Shown here: piece by piece, positions 9,186 through 9,355 of the stretch
Position numbering within the stretch: position 1 is the stretch's first letter
How the letters are laid out: each line of letters begins with the position of its first letter
Assembly: GCA_964446285.1 (NCBI GenBank)
Contig: CAYUNT010000179.1
Location: 1-9,355 of the forward strand
DNA: 9,355 nucleotides
Direction of reading: 5' to 3'
From: CAYUNT01 sp964446285
Lineage (GTDB): Bacteria; Sumerlaeota; Sumerlaeia; SLMS01; CAYUNT01
Position numbers and translations under genes: made by a program
The notes under the pieces: model-generated
The model's database searches: none
What the model was told of the DNA's origin: nothing
What the model saw: only the letters and a program-made list of their open reading frames with translations

Positions 9186-9355
9186 GCGATTGGGATCGGG
9201 AAGATGTTTGAGCGGAGCGCCATCGCCCGGCCTGTTCCCAATACCCAGATGCTCATTGTAATCCGGGATTGGCCGAAGTCAACCGCCATCGCTTCGCCCG
9301 AAGGTAATACACAGGTACATGGTGTCCCCCCTGGAGGGGTGTTGGTGAATGGGTT
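9186..9355. other. Flank upstream of tRNA-Gln
   Basis: Apart from the tRNA promoter and its leader, I see no gene here. The leader holds a six-base inverted repeat (TTGGGA at 9190-9195, TCCCAA at 9236-9241). Near the edge, 9327-9340 has a C-rich and a G-rich run facing each other around CTGGAG. A 13-codon frame on the minus strand (9279-9320) has a G-rich stretch before its ATG but is too short to call. Confidence 0.5.
9255..9282 (-). promoter_or_regulatory. Sigma70-like promoter of tRNA-Gln
   Basis: The minus strand has TTGACT (9277-9282), a 16-base spacer and TACAAT (9255-9260), close to the consensus of both boxes. Transcription would start near 9248 and run about 63 bases before the mature tRNA 5' end at 9185. 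No GC-rich discriminator typical of strongly stringent promoters is obvious after the -10 box (GAGCATCT). Confidence 0.7.

Noticed and set aside
3..9337. The word CCTGGAGG near both window ends (3-10 and 9330-9337), as possible element ends.
   Set aside because: Eight near-palindromic bases recur easily by chance in 9 kb; the flanking bases do not match and no transposase is present.

Overview
The window is dominated by one very large minus-strand gene (55-8694) that encodes a secreted, modular protein of 2,879 residues. About 400 bases upstream of it, on the same strand, lies a tRNA-Gln(TTG) gene with an encoded CCA end (9110-9185). Everything else is flanking or intergenic DNA. The other long reading frames, on both strands, lie inside the giant gene in other frames and look like by-products of GC-rich, low-complexity coding sequence.

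The giant protein reads, N- to C-terminus: signal peptide; a pro-region containing an Ala/Glu/Gln-rich helical segment; a papain-fold cysteine peptidase of the C39-like/C10-like kind (Cys367, His486, Asn506/Asn508); a jelly-roll domain of the 'choice-of-anchor J'/MAM-like kind; seven fibronectin type III-like repeats; four copies (A-D) of a module of about 200 residues that I cannot assign firmly; two divergent InlB B-repeat-like domains; a long Pro/Thr/Ser/Glu linker with a near-perfect 31-residue tandem duplication; and a C-terminal calcium-binding region with one thrombospondin-3-like loop and a dockerin-like pair of EF-hand loops. Shorter Pro/Thr/Ser linkers separate modules A to D and lead into the InlB-like pair.

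The organism is bacterial: it has a strong Shine-Dalgarno sequence, a bacterial tRNA with encoded CCA and a sigma70-like promoter before the tRNA. The style of the protein (PTPSPSP linkers, many FN3 units, repeated unknown modules, terminal dockerin) resembles large secreted proteins of planctomycetes and related or candidate phyla such as Hydrogenedentota, Sumerlaeota or Lentisphaerota. This is inference from style and not a taxonomic identification.

The peptidase gene is probably transcribed alone. Its leader has a good hairpin, a repeated 8-mer just upstream of the ribosome binding site and a weak candidate promoter. No mobile element, CRISPR array or partner gene such as a cohesin is visible. 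The point most worth follow-up is the four-copy module joined to a cysteine peptidase and a dockerin-like end.
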